From NCBI RefSeq assembly GCF_947378715.1, contig NZ_CANCLE010000022.1, positions 1 through 33,183 of the forward strand: 33,183 bases of DNA, read 5' to 3'. Position numbers and translations under genes: made by a program. The notes under the pieces were generated by a model, which saw only the letters and a program-made list of their open reading frames with translations, did no database searches and was not told the origin of the DNA. Below are positions 1 through 7,943 of this stretch, in pieces. Positions within the stretch are counted from its first letter, which is position 1; each line of letters begins with the position of its first letter. The DNA is from Phenylobacterium aquaticum (GTDB lineage Bacteria > Pseudomonadota > Alphaproteobacteria > Caulobacterales > Caulobacteraceae).

Positions 1-318
1 TCGGCCATGCTGCCCCTGATGCTGTTCATGTATGTCGGCCGCCTGGGCGAGGCCGGCGCCGCCCTGCATCCGCGCCTGGAAAGCGAGATCGCCAACCACA
101 TGGGCTATGTCGAGGCCTCGCTCGCCGGCCACGACTACATCATGGGCGCAGAGCTCTCGGCCGCCGATATCCAGCTGTCGTTCGTGGGAGAGGTCCTGGG
201 CGCCTTCGGCCGGCTCGACGCCTATCCGAACATCAAGGCCTGGGTCGCCCGCTTCCAGGCGCGCCCGGCCTATCGGGTGGCGCTTGAGAAGGGCGGCGCC
301 TACTCGTTCGCGAAGTAG
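1..318 (+). CDS. Glutathione S-transferase, C-terminal part (cut by the window edge)
   Basis: The reading frame is open from the first base and ends at a TAG at 316-318, so only the last 105 or so residues are present. The visible part fits the all-helical C-terminal domain of the GST superfamily: the stretch GAELSAADIQLSF matches the family's G..(F/L)S.AD...S signature that caps the H-site helix. It is followed by LDAYPNIKAWVARFQARPAYRVAL, the usual terminal pattern of a tyrosine and proline before a helix and a 'RPAY' motif. The thioredoxin-like glutathione-binding domain would lie upstream, outside the window, so substrate class cannot be judged. Such enzymes conjugate or reduce electrophiles with glutathione in the cytoplasm. 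The next gene is on the opposite strand, convergent, about 20 bases away. Confidence is high for family, nil for substrate. Confidence 0.85.
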   Translation, partial: SAMLPLMLFMYVGRLGEAGAALHPRLESEIANHMGYVEASLAGHDYIMGAELSAADIQLSFVGEVLGAFGRLDAYPNIKAWVARFQARPAYRVALEKGGAYSFAK

Positions 319-338
319 CAGCTTCTGCGGTCGACAGG

Positions 339-1478
339 TCAGGCGGCGTCGGGGGTCTCTTCGATCTCCGCGTCGCCCAGACCCATGTCATAGTCGCTGA
401 GCAGCTGGCAGGCCTCGGGGCCGGTCGCCTCGACCTTCATCCCGATCGGGAACCGGCGGCGCCAGAACACCGTGGCGTGGGCCAGGGCGCCCATGCGGTC
501 GCCCAGGCCGAAGAACAGGCTGGGGGCGGCGGTCAGGAAGTCGCGGAAGCCGCGCGGATCGCCCTTCTCGGTCAGGTCGCGGAAGGCGGTGTCGTAGACC
601 GCCAGGATCTGGGCGGCCTCGGAGGTTTCCTTGGCCAGCGCCCGACAGATCCGGTCCTGGCCGGCCTCCACATATTTGCCGATCACCGGCGGGCAGGGCT
701 GCAACAGCACCATCCGGCCGATCTCGGCCGAGGCGATCTGCACCGTGGTCCGGAGCTCGGCCATGGCGCGCTTGTAGTAGAGGAAGGCCTTCCAGGCGAA
801 GACGCCCTCGCGGAAGGCCTCTTCGTCGAGGCCGAAGGTCCGGCGCAGCGGCTCCAGCCTGGGATCATTCTGGGCCGAGAGAATCGCCCCCACCAGCTTG
901 GCGGTCTGGGTCGGGTCCTGGCCCTTGCCAAAGGCCAGCAGGACCAGCTGGGCGACCTCATTGATCACAAAGCCCTGCACGCCCTGCAGCTCCGAGGCCG
1001 AGATCGGGACATAGCAGCCCGCCGCCTCGATCTCGCGGCGGCGCAGATGCTCGCGCAGCAGGAAGGCGTCAAAGGACGGCAGTTCGTTCACGGCCCCCAG
1101 GACCCGGAAGTCCTCCTGCAGGTCCGGGCTGTCGCCGCCGCAGATCTCGGTCAGGCGCTCGCGCCAGGCGTCGTCGCCGACCCGCAGGCTCGCCCCGCCA
1201 AGACCCAGGGCGTCGGTCGCGCGGGGCAGGAAGATCCGGGTGGTGACGCCCGGTCCCTCAGACGGCCCGGCCGGCAGGCGCTGCTTCACATAGAGGGCGG
1301 TGTTGAGCACTCGGCTGCGGAACAGCGGCTGGTCGCGATAGCCGGGCGCCCGGCCCCAGTCGCGCGCCACCGCCACCAGGTTCAGCACCCGGGCGGTGGA
1401 GGCGGCGGCCTCGAGTTGGGCCAGACTGCGCGCACCGAGACTGGGCTGCGCCGCTGGCGCGGCTTGGGGCTTGGACAT
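339..1478 (-). CDS. Unrecognised helical protein
   Basis: I do not recognise this family. Starting at the ATG at 1478 the product is about 379 residues. It opens with a low-complexity Ala/Pro/Gln stretch and is then mostly predicted helix, with no signal peptide and no transmembrane segment, so it is probably cytoplasmic. Notable stretches are WKAFLYYKRAMAEL in the middle and FLTAAPSLFFGLGDRMGALAHATVFWRRRFPIG near the end, and it closes with an acidic tail (GDAEIEETPDAA). Codon and GC use look like the neighbours', so there is no sign of transfer. In-frame alternatives upstream are an ATG at 1508 and a GTG at 1529. None has a strong ribosome-binding site; 1478 has a weak GGGA. It lies downstream of the alpha/beta hydrolase on the same strand with a gap of roughly 115 bases. 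Real coding is supported by length and consistent composition; function is unknown. Confidence 0.75.
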   Translation of the reverse strand: MSKPQAAPAAQPSLGARSLAQLEAAASTARVLNLVAVARDWGRAPGYRDQPLFRSRVLNTALYVKQRLPAGPSEGPGVTTRIFLPRATDALGLGGASLRVGDDAWRERLTEICGGDSPDLQEDFRVLGAVNELPSFDAFLLREHLRRREIEAAGCYVPISASELQGVQGFVINEVAQLVLLAFGKGQDPTQTAKLVGAILSAQNDPRLEPLRRTFGLDEEAFREGVFAWKAFLYYKRAMAELRTTVQIASAEIGRMVLLQPCPPVIGKYVEAGQDRICRALAKETSEAAQILAVYDTAFRDLTEKGDPRGFRDFLTAAPSLFFGLGDRMGALAHATVFWRRRFPIGMKVEATGPEACQLLSDYDMGLGDAEIEETPDAA

Positions 1479-1595
1479 GGGCGTCCCGGTTGAACCAGCC
1501 GTCACCATAGACGCCGTTCGTTCGCTCACCCTTAAGCCCGTGCGAAAATCGCCAGGCCGGGAGGACCATGATCAGCGGCCAAACATCGCACCGGT

Positions 1596-2384
1596 TCAGC
1601 GGGCGTAGGGATCGTCCAGCAAGCCGTCGAGGAAGTCGAACACGGCGGCCTTGGTCAGGGCGTGCGGGATGGCCGAGAAGTGGTCGCACCCCGGCACGGT
1701 CACCGCGTGGCCATCCAGGAACAGGCGCGACAGCTCCTCCGGATCGCCGGCGCCGTCATCCCTCTGGCCCGCCACCACCAGGGCAGGGGAGGCGAAATCC
1801 CCTATGGCGGCGGTGTCGAAGGGCGGATTGGTCACCCCGGTCATGGCGGCCAGCGCCTCGCGGTCCTCGCCCTGTTCGTCGGCGAACTGGCGGAAGCTGC
1901 GCAGCATCGGCTCGGTGATGGTCTCCGGATCGGCCGCCCGCATGGCGTCGGCCATGGGATTGCCGGCCGGCAGGGCGCGTTCGCCGATCAGCTTGCCGCC
2001 CACGCCCCCCAGGATCAGGTGGTTGATCCGGTCCGGCGCGGCCAGGGCCGTGGCCAGCGCCGTGCGCGCGCCCATCGAATATCCGAACACGTCGGCCCGC
2101 CCGAGGCCCAGCTCGTCCATCAGGGCGATGACGTCGCCGGCCAGCTTGGCGCGCTGATAGGCGTCGGCCGCGTGGGGCTTGGCGCTTTCGCCGTGGCCGC
2201 GCTGGTCGAGCGCGACGCAGCGGATGCGGCGGCGCTCGAAGGCGGCGTACCAGCCCGTGCGCCGCCAGCCCTCGTGGCGGTTGGAGGCGAAGCCGTGGAT
2301 CAGGACAATGGTGCGCTCATGACCCCCTGGCGGGACGATGTCGTCATAGGCCAGGCGCAGTCCGTCGGAGGTGAAAGTAGACAT
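1596..2384 (-). CDS. Alpha/beta-fold hydrolase
   Basis: A 262-residue protein with the complete landmarks of the alpha/beta hydrolase fold. It has the oxyanion-region HGFASN (residues 30-35) and the DQRGHGES strand-turn (60-67). The nucleophile elbow GYSMGA puts the catalytic Ser at 103. GQRDD (207-210) carries the acid, and the GCDHF motif puts the catalytic His at 235. Length and spacing are typical of single-domain esterases, lipases or C-C hydrolases. There is no signal peptide, so it should be cytoplasmic. The substrate cannot be deduced, and the neighbours (unrecognised proteins, a Rieske oxygenase further on) do not define a pathway. A role in ring-cleavage product hydrolysis is possible but not supported by an adjacent dioxygenase of the extradiol type. 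It is transcribed divergently from the gene at 2469, with an 84-base gap. The ribosome-binding site is weak. Confidence 0.88.
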   Translation of the reverse strand: MSTFTSDGLRLAYDDIVPPGGHERTIVLIHGFASNRHEGWRRTGWYAAFERRRIRCVALDQRGHGESAKPHAADAYQRAKLAGDVIALMDELGLGRADVFGYSMGARTALATALAAPDRINHLILGGVGGKLIGERALPAGNPMADAMRAADPETITEPMLRSFRQFADEQGEDREALAAMTGVTNPPFDTAAIGDFASPALVVAGQRDDGAGDPEELSRLFLDGHAVTVPGCDHFSAIPHALTKAAVFDFLDGLLDDPYAR

Positions 2385-2468
2385 TGGTTTTAACGGCTCA
2401 GTCAGAAAACAAGGTTACTTAGGGTATGCCCAAATCGGGTGCGGCGAACGGCCGCGGAGGAATGCGTG

Positions 2469-3539
2469 ATGTCGGCTCAGGAAACGGCAAAGACCATCAT
2501 CGCCACAATGACCCGGATCGACCGGGTCACCAAGCGCGCGACACGCGAGCGCGATCGCAAGGAACGGCTCGCCGAGCGCCAGAAGCGGCCGGAGGTTTCG
2601 GCCGAGGCGGCGACCCGATTTGATGACCTGCTCGAAAAGCTCACCCGGGCCCACTGCGTGAAATATGTCCGCAAGGACTGGAGCGAAGTCGCTCGGCGCG
2701 GCCTGGTCGAGCCGATGCCCCGCACCAATGACAAGGAGCGGGTCGCCCGCCGCGCTCTGCAGAACTATCAGCCCGGCGTCATCGACGCCCTGTTCAAGAT
2801 GGAAAAGGACCGCCGGCGCGCTCTGGTCGCCCGGGTCCTGGCCGCGGCCAAGGCCGATCTCGAACTCTATGAACAGGGCAAGCGCGCCGCCGAGGCGCAC
2901 AATACCGACGTCACCGTCGCCGCAGGCGTGCTGGCTCTCGACCTCACCGCCATCGAATCGACCCTGCGGGCCAATCTCGATTTCGCGGCCCTGCGCCCGG
3001 CGCTGGAGGGTTTCGCCCTGTCCCAGCCGGTTCCCGGCCGGTTCATCGTCTATATCGACGCCCTGGAACTGGACGCCCTCCCGGACGAGGCCTGCGTCGT
3101 CCAGCCCGGCGGCCGGGCGGCCTATGTCGCCATGCCCAAGACCAATATCCAGGAAATGCACCTGACCAATGTCTGCTCGATCAGCCTGCGGATCGGGGTG
3201 GAGGTGCTGTCGGCCGTCGGTGTCGATGCGGTCGAGGTGGTCACCCGTTGCCAGCTGCCGGTTCCTGGCGGCAAGGACACCGAACAGCATCCGATCGCCT
3301 ATGTGAAGCTGACTCACCAGGCCATGACCCGCATGGACCTTCCCAAGCTGGAGCCGGTGTCCACCGTCACCGCGCTCGGCGGCCGGCTCGACTGGGACGC
3401 CACCAAGGGGTTCAGCCCGATCAGCATCGACGATCTGAAACTGGCCGGCGCCGCGCCGGGCGCGCCGGCGCCCGCCCCGGTCGCCGCGGTCGCGCCCCAG
3501 GCGCCGGTCCGGCCGAACCAGGCCCGCGCGTCCTACTAG
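2469..3539 (+). CDS. Unrecognised protein with charged N-terminal helix
   Basis: The ATG at 2469 is chosen because a GGAGG at 2456-2460 lies eight bases upstream; an in-frame GTG at 2439 has no such site. The product is 356 residues. Residues about 15-40 are extremely rich in Arg, Lys and Glu and probably form a basic coiled-coil. The middle is mixed alpha/beta: RFIVYIDALELDALP and VCSISLRIGVEVLSAVGVDAVEVVTRC look like alternating strands. The last 30 or so residues are an Ala/Pro tail, probably disordered. There is no signal peptide or membrane segment. I do not recognise the family. The basic N-terminus could bind nucleic acid, but that is conjecture. It ends four bases from the convergent Rieske oxygenase gene with no visible terminator between them. 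Confidence 0.8.
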   Translation: MSAQETAKTIIATMTRIDRVTKRATRERDRKERLAERQKRPEVSAEAATRFDDLLEKLTRAHCVKYVRKDWSEVARRGLVEPMPRTNDKERVARRALQNYQPGVIDALFKMEKDRRRALVARVLAAAKADLELYEQGKRAAEAHNTDVTVAAGVLALDLTAIESTLRANLDFAALRPALEGFALSQPVPGRFIVYIDALELDALPDEACVVQPGGRAAYVAMPKTNIQEMHLTNVCSISLRIGVEVLSAVGVDAVEVVTRCQLPVPGGKDTEQHPIAYVKLTHQAMTRMDLPKLEPVSTVTALGGRLDWDATKGFSPISIDDLKLAGAAPGAPAPAPVAAVAPQAPVRPNQARASY

Positions 3540-3543
3540 CTGC

Positions 3544-4647
3544 TTAGCTGCGCCAGCGTAGGGTGGCGGCCTCGACCGGATTGACGAACTCCCGGTCGTC
3601 TCGGCGGCTGGCGATCCATTCGCGCTTGAGCTGCTGGTACCACTTGGCCTGACGGTCGGCGTCGTCGATCCACAGCAGGCCCGGGTCGTATTTCAGTCCC
3701 TCGTTCTGCAGGTTCACCATGTCGCCGTCCTGGTGCAGGAACACCCGGATCATGTGCTTGAACCAGGGCCGCAGCAGCGACGCCGCCCAGTGGTCGGTCC
3801 AGACGATCTGGGTGATGCGGGTGCGGGTCTCGCTGACCGGCGTCAGGCAGGTGAGCGCCAGGACCTGGCGGCGACCCACCAGCACATGCTCCCAGCGCAG
3901 CCCCGGCAGGCGGAAGGTGATCTCGGTCTGGGGATCGCCGCCCAGCAGCCGATAGAGCCGATTGCTCTTCGACGGCGGATGGCGGGTCATCACGAAGCCC
4001 AGCTCGGAGGGGGCGAAGGCCTTGGCCTTGTCGTGCTGGCCCTTGGCCTTGCGCGACCACCACTGGCCGTGGACATAGGGCGCGTGGGTCGGGTCCATCA
4101 GCCCCACGACGGCGTGGTCCATGTGGGCGTCGAAATCCATGCGGTCGACGAACTTCGGCGCGCCGCCCACCACGCCTTCGAAGGTCGGCGGCGGCTGCGG
4201 CGGATCATCGGCGAAGCGGGGATCAGCGGACACCCAGATCCAGACCATCCCCTGGCGCTCGGCGGCCGGATAGCGACGGACCCGGACCTTGCCGACGTCC
4301 ATTTCCTGCTCGGCGACCAGTGACGGGATGGCGGTGCAGGCGCCGTCCGTGCCGAACCGCCAGCCGTGATAGGGGCATTCGATGCTGGGCCGGCCGTCGG
4401 CCTCCTCCACCAGCCGGCCGGCCGACAGCGGCGCGGCGCGGTGCGGGCAGATGTCCTTCACCGCATAGACCTGACCCTTGCGGTCACGGCCCAGCAGCAC
4501 GGGCTCGCCGAGAATCTCATAGCGCTGCAGCTTGCCGGGCTTCAGCTCGGCCGAGAGCGCCGCGAAATACCAGATGTCGCGCAGGAACCCCTGGCCGAAC
4601 TTGGTGTCGGCGCCGGCGCGGGCGGGCTTGGCGTTTCCGTCGGGCAT
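3544..4647 (-). CDS. Rieske [2Fe-2S] ring-hydroxylating oxygenase, alpha subunit
   Basis: A 367-residue oxygenase component. The N-terminal Rieske domain shows both halves of the cluster-binding motif: C67-P-H69 in CPHRAAPLS and C91-P-Y-H94 in CPYHGWRF. The C-terminal catalytic domain has DHAVVGLMDPTHAPYVH, where His188 and His193 fit the 2-His-1-carboxylate mononuclear iron site. Enzymes of this type (vanillate O-demethylase, phenoxybenzoate dioxygenase and sterol or carnitine oxygenase relatives) use O2 plus electrons from a separate ferredoxin/reductase to hydroxylate or demethylate a substrate. No reductase, ferredoxin or beta subunit lies nearby, so the electron donor must be encoded elsewhere. 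The gene is downstream of the GH13 gene on the same strand with a 52-base gap that holds a candidate terminator, so co-transcription is uncertain. The substrate is unknown. Confidence 0.92.
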   Translation of the reverse strand: MPDGNAKPARAGADTKFGQGFLRDIWYFAALSAELKPGKLQRYEILGEPVLLGRDRKGQVYAVKDICPHRAAPLSAGRLVEEADGRPSIECPYHGWRFGTDGACTAIPSLVAEQEMDVGKVRVRRYPAAERQGMVWIWVSADPRFADDPPQPPPTFEGVVGGAPKFVDRMDFDAHMDHAVVGLMDPTHAPYVHGQWWSRKAKGQHDKAKAFAPSELGFVMTRHPPSKSNRLYRLLGGDPQTEITFRLPGLRWEHVLVGRRQVLALTCLTPVSETRTRITQIVWTDHWAASLLRPWFKHMIRVFLHQDGDMVNLQNEGLKYDPGLLWIDDADRQAKWYQQLKREWIASRRDDREFVNPVEAATLRWRS

Positions 4648-4684
4648 GGGGTCCGTTGTAGCCGCTGAAGCCGAAGACTTAAAT

Positions 4685-4709
4685 CCTCGGCGAGGGAGCT
4701 TAGCCGAGG
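4685..4709 (-). terminator. Candidate hairpin terminator after the GH13 gene
   Basis: Arms CCTCGGC (4685-4691) and GCCGAGG (4703-4709) form a perfect 7-bp stem with an 11-base loop that contains the GH13 stop codon. On the minus strand it is followed by ATTTAAG, a poor U-tract, so termination would be weak at best. It could equally stabilise the 3' end of the GH13 message. Confidence 0.35.
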
Positions 4710-6316
4710 CGGAAGAGTCTCACGGCATGCGGGCCCAACGCCAGCCGGCCGCCGTCAAGACTGGCGATGCCGGCGCCTGGCGCCAGCACGCGGGCGGCCG
4801 CGAGCCGCGAATCCTCGAAGCTCTGGGCCTCGCCGCTCATGTTGAAGACGCAGAGCACCGTCTCGTCGCCCTCGGTCCGGGTGAAGGCCAGGATCGGTTC
4901 GGGCGCCTCGACCATGCCGATCTCGCCGCGGGTCAGGGCCGCCGAGCCGCGCCGCAGGGCGATCATGGCGCGGCTGAAGGCCAGCATGGAGCCGGCGTCG
5001 GCCTCTTGCGCCGCCACGGTCAGCTCGGCGTGTTCCGGGGCCGAGGGCAGCCAGGGCTTGGCGGGCGAGAAGCCGAGATGGGCGCCCGGCGCCCAGGGCA
5101 TGGGGGTGCGCGAGCCGTCGCGGCCCTTGGAGATCGGCCAATAGAGGTCGCCGACCGGATCGCGGATCTCTTCCCGGGTCAGGCTCTGGGCCTCGGGCAG
5201 GCCGAGTTCCTCGCCCTGATAGATCAGCGTGGTGCCTTTGAGCGTCAGCAACAGGGCGAACATCAGCCGCGCCACCGCGTCGCCGCCGCCAAACCGGGTG
5301 GCGGTGCGTGGAATGTCGTGATTGCAGAACGAGATGCAGGGCCAGTGGCCGGGGTGGCGGGCCAGGGTTTCGAAGTGTTCGCGGAACACCTTGGCGCCCA
5401 GCCTGCGGGCGTGCAGCAGCACGAAGGTGTAGGCCGAGTGCAGCCCGTCGTCCGGCGTGCAATAGGCGCCGCAGCGTTCCTCCTCCTCGGAGAACTCGCC
5501 GAACACGAAGCGATCGCCGCCATTCCGGCCGCTGTGGGCGTCCACGCGGCGACGGATCTCGTCCAGCAGCGGGATGTTTTCCGGCAGGTTGGAATCGTTG
5601 AGATGGCGCTGCATCTCCGAGGCGTGGGCCCAGTGATGACGGGTGCGCTCCGCCGCCGGGACGGCCGGGTTTGGCGTCAGGGCCGCGTCGTGCAGGAAGG
5701 TGCCGGCCACGTCGAGGCGGAAGCCGTCGATCCCCTTGGCCAGCCAGAAATCCAGCACCGAGATCGCCGCTTCCTTGGCGTCCGGGTTGATCCAGGACAG
5801 CTTGGGCTGCTGGCGCAGGAACTTGTGGTGATAGTGCTGGCGCCGCGCCGGCTGATAGGCCCAGGCCGGGCCGCCGAACACGCTGAGCCAGTTGTTGGGC
5901 GCCGTGCCGTCGACGGCCGGATCGGCCCAGACATACCAGTCGGCCTTGGGACCGTCGGGACCGCCATCGCGGCTCTGCGCGAACCAGGCGTGCTCGTCGG
6001 AGGTGTGGGCCAGGACCTCGTCCAGCATGACCTTGATGCCGCGCCCGTGGGCGGCGTCGACCAGGGCGGTCAGGTCGTCCAGCGTCCCGTAGTCGGCATG
6101 GACGCCCTCATAGTCGGAGACGTCATAGCCCCAGTCGCGGTTGGGGGAGGGGTGGATGGGCGACAGCCAGATGGCGTCGACGCCCAGGCTTTCGATGTAG
6201 TCCAGCTTGGCGGCGACCCCGGCCAGGTCGCCATGGCCGTCGCCGTCCGCGTCAAAGAAGCTGCGGACATAGATGTGATAGACGACCGCGCCTTTCCACC
6301 AAGGCGCGGTCGCCAT
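4700..6316 (-). CDS. GH13 alpha-glucosidase (alpha-amylase family)
   Basis: A 538-residue glycoside hydrolase family 13 enzyme of the oligo-1,6-glucosidase / alpha-glucosidase subgroup. The (beta/alpha)8 barrel starts directly with WWKGAVVYHIYVRSFFDADGDGHGD, whose Asp/Gly loop resembles the calcium-binding loop of these enzymes. The conserved regions place the nucleophile at Asp202 (GFRLDVAG), the acid/base at Glu274 (FVFGEFS) and the transition-state stabiliser at Asp334 (NHD). A beta-sandwich domain ends the protein. The usual LNHTS of region I reads LAHTSDEH, with Ala for Asn. It lacks a signal peptide and should act in the cytoplasm on alpha-glucosides such as maltose or isomaltose; trehalose-related activity is possible. 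It begins three bases after the ClpP-like gene ends, with its AGGAAG ribosome-binding site inside that gene, so translation is probably coupled. Confidence 0.92.
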   Translation of the reverse strand: MATAPWWKGAVVYHIYVRSFFDADGDGHGDLAGVAAKLDYIESLGVDAIWLSPIHPSPNRDWGYDVSDYEGVHADYGTLDDLTALVDAAHGRGIKVMLDEVLAHTSDEHAWFAQSRDGGPDGPKADWYVWADPAVDGTAPNNWLSVFGGPAWAYQPARRQHYHHKFLRQQPKLSWINPDAKEAAISVLDFWLAKGIDGFRLDVAGTFLHDAALTPNPAVPAAERTRHHWAHASEMQRHLNDSNLPENIPLLDEIRRRVDAHSGRNGGDRFVFGEFSEEEERCGAYCTPDDGLHSAYTFVLLHARRLGAKVFREHFETLARHPGHWPCISFCNHDIPRTATRFGGGDAVARLMFALLLTLKGTTLIYQGEELGLPEAQSLTREEIRDPVGDLYWPISKGRDGSRTPMPWAPGAHLGFSPAKPWLPSAPEHAELTVAAQEADAGSMLAFSRAMIALRRGSAALTRGEIGMVEAPEPILAFTRTEGDETVLCVFNMSGEAQSFEDSRLAAARVLAPGAGIASLDGGRLALGPHAVRLFRLG

Positions 6317-6319
6317 CGC

Positions 6320-6928
6320 TTAGGCTTCCTCGGCGCGGTTGATGACCCGGGAGGCCAGGCCATAGGCCACGGCGTCCTCGGCCCCGATCCAGAAGTTGCG
6401 TTGGGTGTCCTTGACGATCTTCTCGTAGGGCTGCCCGGTTTCCTTGGCGATCATGCGGTTGACGCGCTCGCGCATCTTCACGATCTCCTCAGCCTCGATC
6501 TGGATGTCCGAGGCCTGGCCGCGCACGCCGCCCGAGGGCTGGTGCAGCAGGAAGCGGGTGTTGGGCAGGCAGACGCGATTTTCCTTGGCCGCGCCCAGAT
6601 AGATATGCGCCCCGGCGCTGGCCACCCAGCCGGTGCCGATCATCTTCACCTTCGGCCCGCAGAAGCGGATCATGTCGTGGATGGTGTCGCCGCTTTCCAC
6701 GTGGCCGCCGGGGGAGTTGATGATCACCCGGATATCGTCCTCGGACTTCGCCGCCAGCGCCAGCAGCTGAGCGGTGACCCGCTCGGCCAGGCGCATGTTG
6801 ATCTCGCCAAAGATCAGCACTGTGCGCGACTTGAAGAGCGCGTTTTGCACCGGCCCCGCCGTCATCGGCATGTCAGGCTTGTCGGCGCCTTCGCCCTCTT
6901 CTTCGTCGTCCAGCCGCCAGTCGCGCAT
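6320..6928 (-). CDS. ClpP-like serine peptidase with Asn in place of the triad Asp
   Basis: A 202-residue ClpP-family protein. The start at 6928 is preceded by GGAG about ten bases upstream; a longer frame reaching a TTG at 7045 has an atypical N-terminus. The nucleophile Ser104 sits in GWVASAGAH, matching the G-x-A-S-x-G elbow, and His129 in LLHQPSGG matches the family MIHQP. By alignment with E. coli ClpP (RDTERDRF), the third triad residue falls in KDTQRNFW and is Asn178 instead of Asp. The N-terminus carries an acidic stretch (residues 7-20: DDEEEGEGADKPDM) rather than the usual propeptide. Family knowledge: canonical ClpP forms 14-mers that degrade substrates unfolded by ClpX/ClpA, and some secondary ClpPs, such as Listeria ClpP1, carry Asn here and have low activity on their own. 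No clpX or tig lies beside it, so it is a secondary paralogue, first in a unit with the alpha-glucosidase. Confidence 0.88.
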   Translation of the reverse strand: MRDWRLDDEEEGEGADKPDMPMTAGPVQNALFKSRTVLIFGEINMRLAERVTAQLLALAAKSEDDIRVIINSPGGHVESGDTIHDMIRFCGPKVKMIGTGWVASAGAHIYLGAAKENRVCLPNTRFLLHQPSGGVRGQASDIQIEAEEIVKMRERVNRMIAKETGQPYEKIVKDTQRNFWIGAEDAVAYGLASRVINRAEEA

Positions 6929-7162
6929 GGTGTCGTCACTCCGTGTCGTCGTCTTACGGAACCTGATGTGCGCCGCTTGCATCCGCAAGGGGGCCCAGGC
7001 CGCCGTCCTGATGAGGCGGGGGTTGTACTGGATGATCCTTTTCAAGTTGTCGACGCCCGATGCTTATTCCTGCGCCAAATGGTGGCGGCTCGGCCCCCGG
7101 GCGGCCGGATCGGGCCCGCCCATGCTAGGGTGGCGCCGACAATAGCCAGCCGTTGAGCTCAT

Positions 7163-7915
7163 ATGGCCTATCGCGTTCCGCACCATCCCCGGATCGAACA
7201 CCATGCGCGGCGCCAGACCCTGTTGGCGCGGTTGGTGGGGCTGGTGCTGCTGTGGATTCTGGTCGCGGTCATGGCGCTGGTCGCCGACCGGACCCTCGGG
7301 CCCCAGCACCTGATCTGGAAACCGCTCAGCGTCATCGATCCGGTCGGGGCGGCCACCCGCGCCAAGGCCGCGCGCACCGGCGCGGACCCGATCGCCTGCC
7401 GCCAGGTGCTGAGCCAGGGCGGGGTGGTGTTCACCGCCGTGCCGGTCCGCCAGACCGCCAGCGCCTGCCAACTGGACGGGGCGTTGCAGATCACCGCCGG
7501 CATGGCGCCCCTGCATCCGCTGGACGCCCCCATGACCTGCAAGGAGGCGCTCGCCGTCTCCATCTGGGAGCGCCAGGTGGTGCAGCCCGCCGCGTTCGAG
7601 ATCCTGGGACAGGGCGTGGTGGGGCTGGACCACTATGGCAGCTACGCCTGTCGCAGGATCTATGGCCGCCCCGAGGGGCCCTTGAGCGAGCACGCCACGG
7701 CCAACGCCCTGGACCTGGCCGGCTTCCGCCTGGCCGATGGCGGACAGGTCACCGTGGCCCATGACTGGGCCGATCCCGGGCCAAAGGGCCAGTTCCTGCG
7801 CCGGGTTCGGGACGGCGGCTGCCACGTGTTCATCACCGTGCTCTCGCCCGACTACAACAAGGAGCACGCCGACCATCTGCACCTGGACATGGGCGGCTGG
7901 CCGCTCTGCGCCTGA
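7163..7915 (+). CDS. Extensin-family protein (extensin-like C-terminal domain)
   Basis: A 250-residue protein with one N-terminal membrane segment (about residues 22-42) and a periplasmic domain. This domain matches the alphaproteobacterial 'extensin-like C-terminus' family, which despite its name has no plant-extensin repeats. Signature stretches are LSEHATANALDLAGF (His177, Asp184) and KEHADHLHLD (His237, His240). The arrangement His-x6-Asp ... His-x-x-His recalls the zinc site of M15/LAS-type peptidoglycan peptidases, so a cell-wall hydrolase role is likely. Six cysteines (79, 102, 126, 163, 220, 249) suggest disulfides, fitting a periplasmic location. The upstream region holds a moderate ribosome-binding site (TTGAGC). 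It is convergent with the DAHP synthase gene, 28 bases apart. Family assignment is good; catalytic activity is inferred. Confidence 0.85.
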   Translation: MAYRVPHHPRIEHHARRQTLLARLVGLVLLWILVAVMALVADRTLGPQHLIWKPLSVIDPVGAATRAKAARTGADPIACRQVLSQGGVVFTAVPVRQTASACQLDGALQITAGMAPLHPLDAPMTCKEALAVSIWERQVVQPAAFEILGQGVVGLDHYGSYACRRIYGRPEGPLSEHATANALDLAGFRLADGGQVTVAHDWADPGPKGQFLRRVRDGGCHVFITVLSPDYNKEHADHLHLDMGGWPLCA

Positions 7916-7943
7916 GCACAGGAACCAGCCGCCTGGTCGAGGT

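Noticed and set aside
6929..7045. N-terminal extension of the ClpP-like protein to a TTG at 7045
   Set aside because: The extra 39 residues have no counterpart in ClpP proteins, and a GGAG precedes the ATG at 6928.
4532..7156. Very long plus-strand open frame (874 codons)
   Set aside because: It lies antisense to the GH13 and ClpP-like genes, which have intact catalytic motifs. Its translation is Gly/Ala/Val/Asp/His-rich shadow sequence with no family features, an effect of high GC content.
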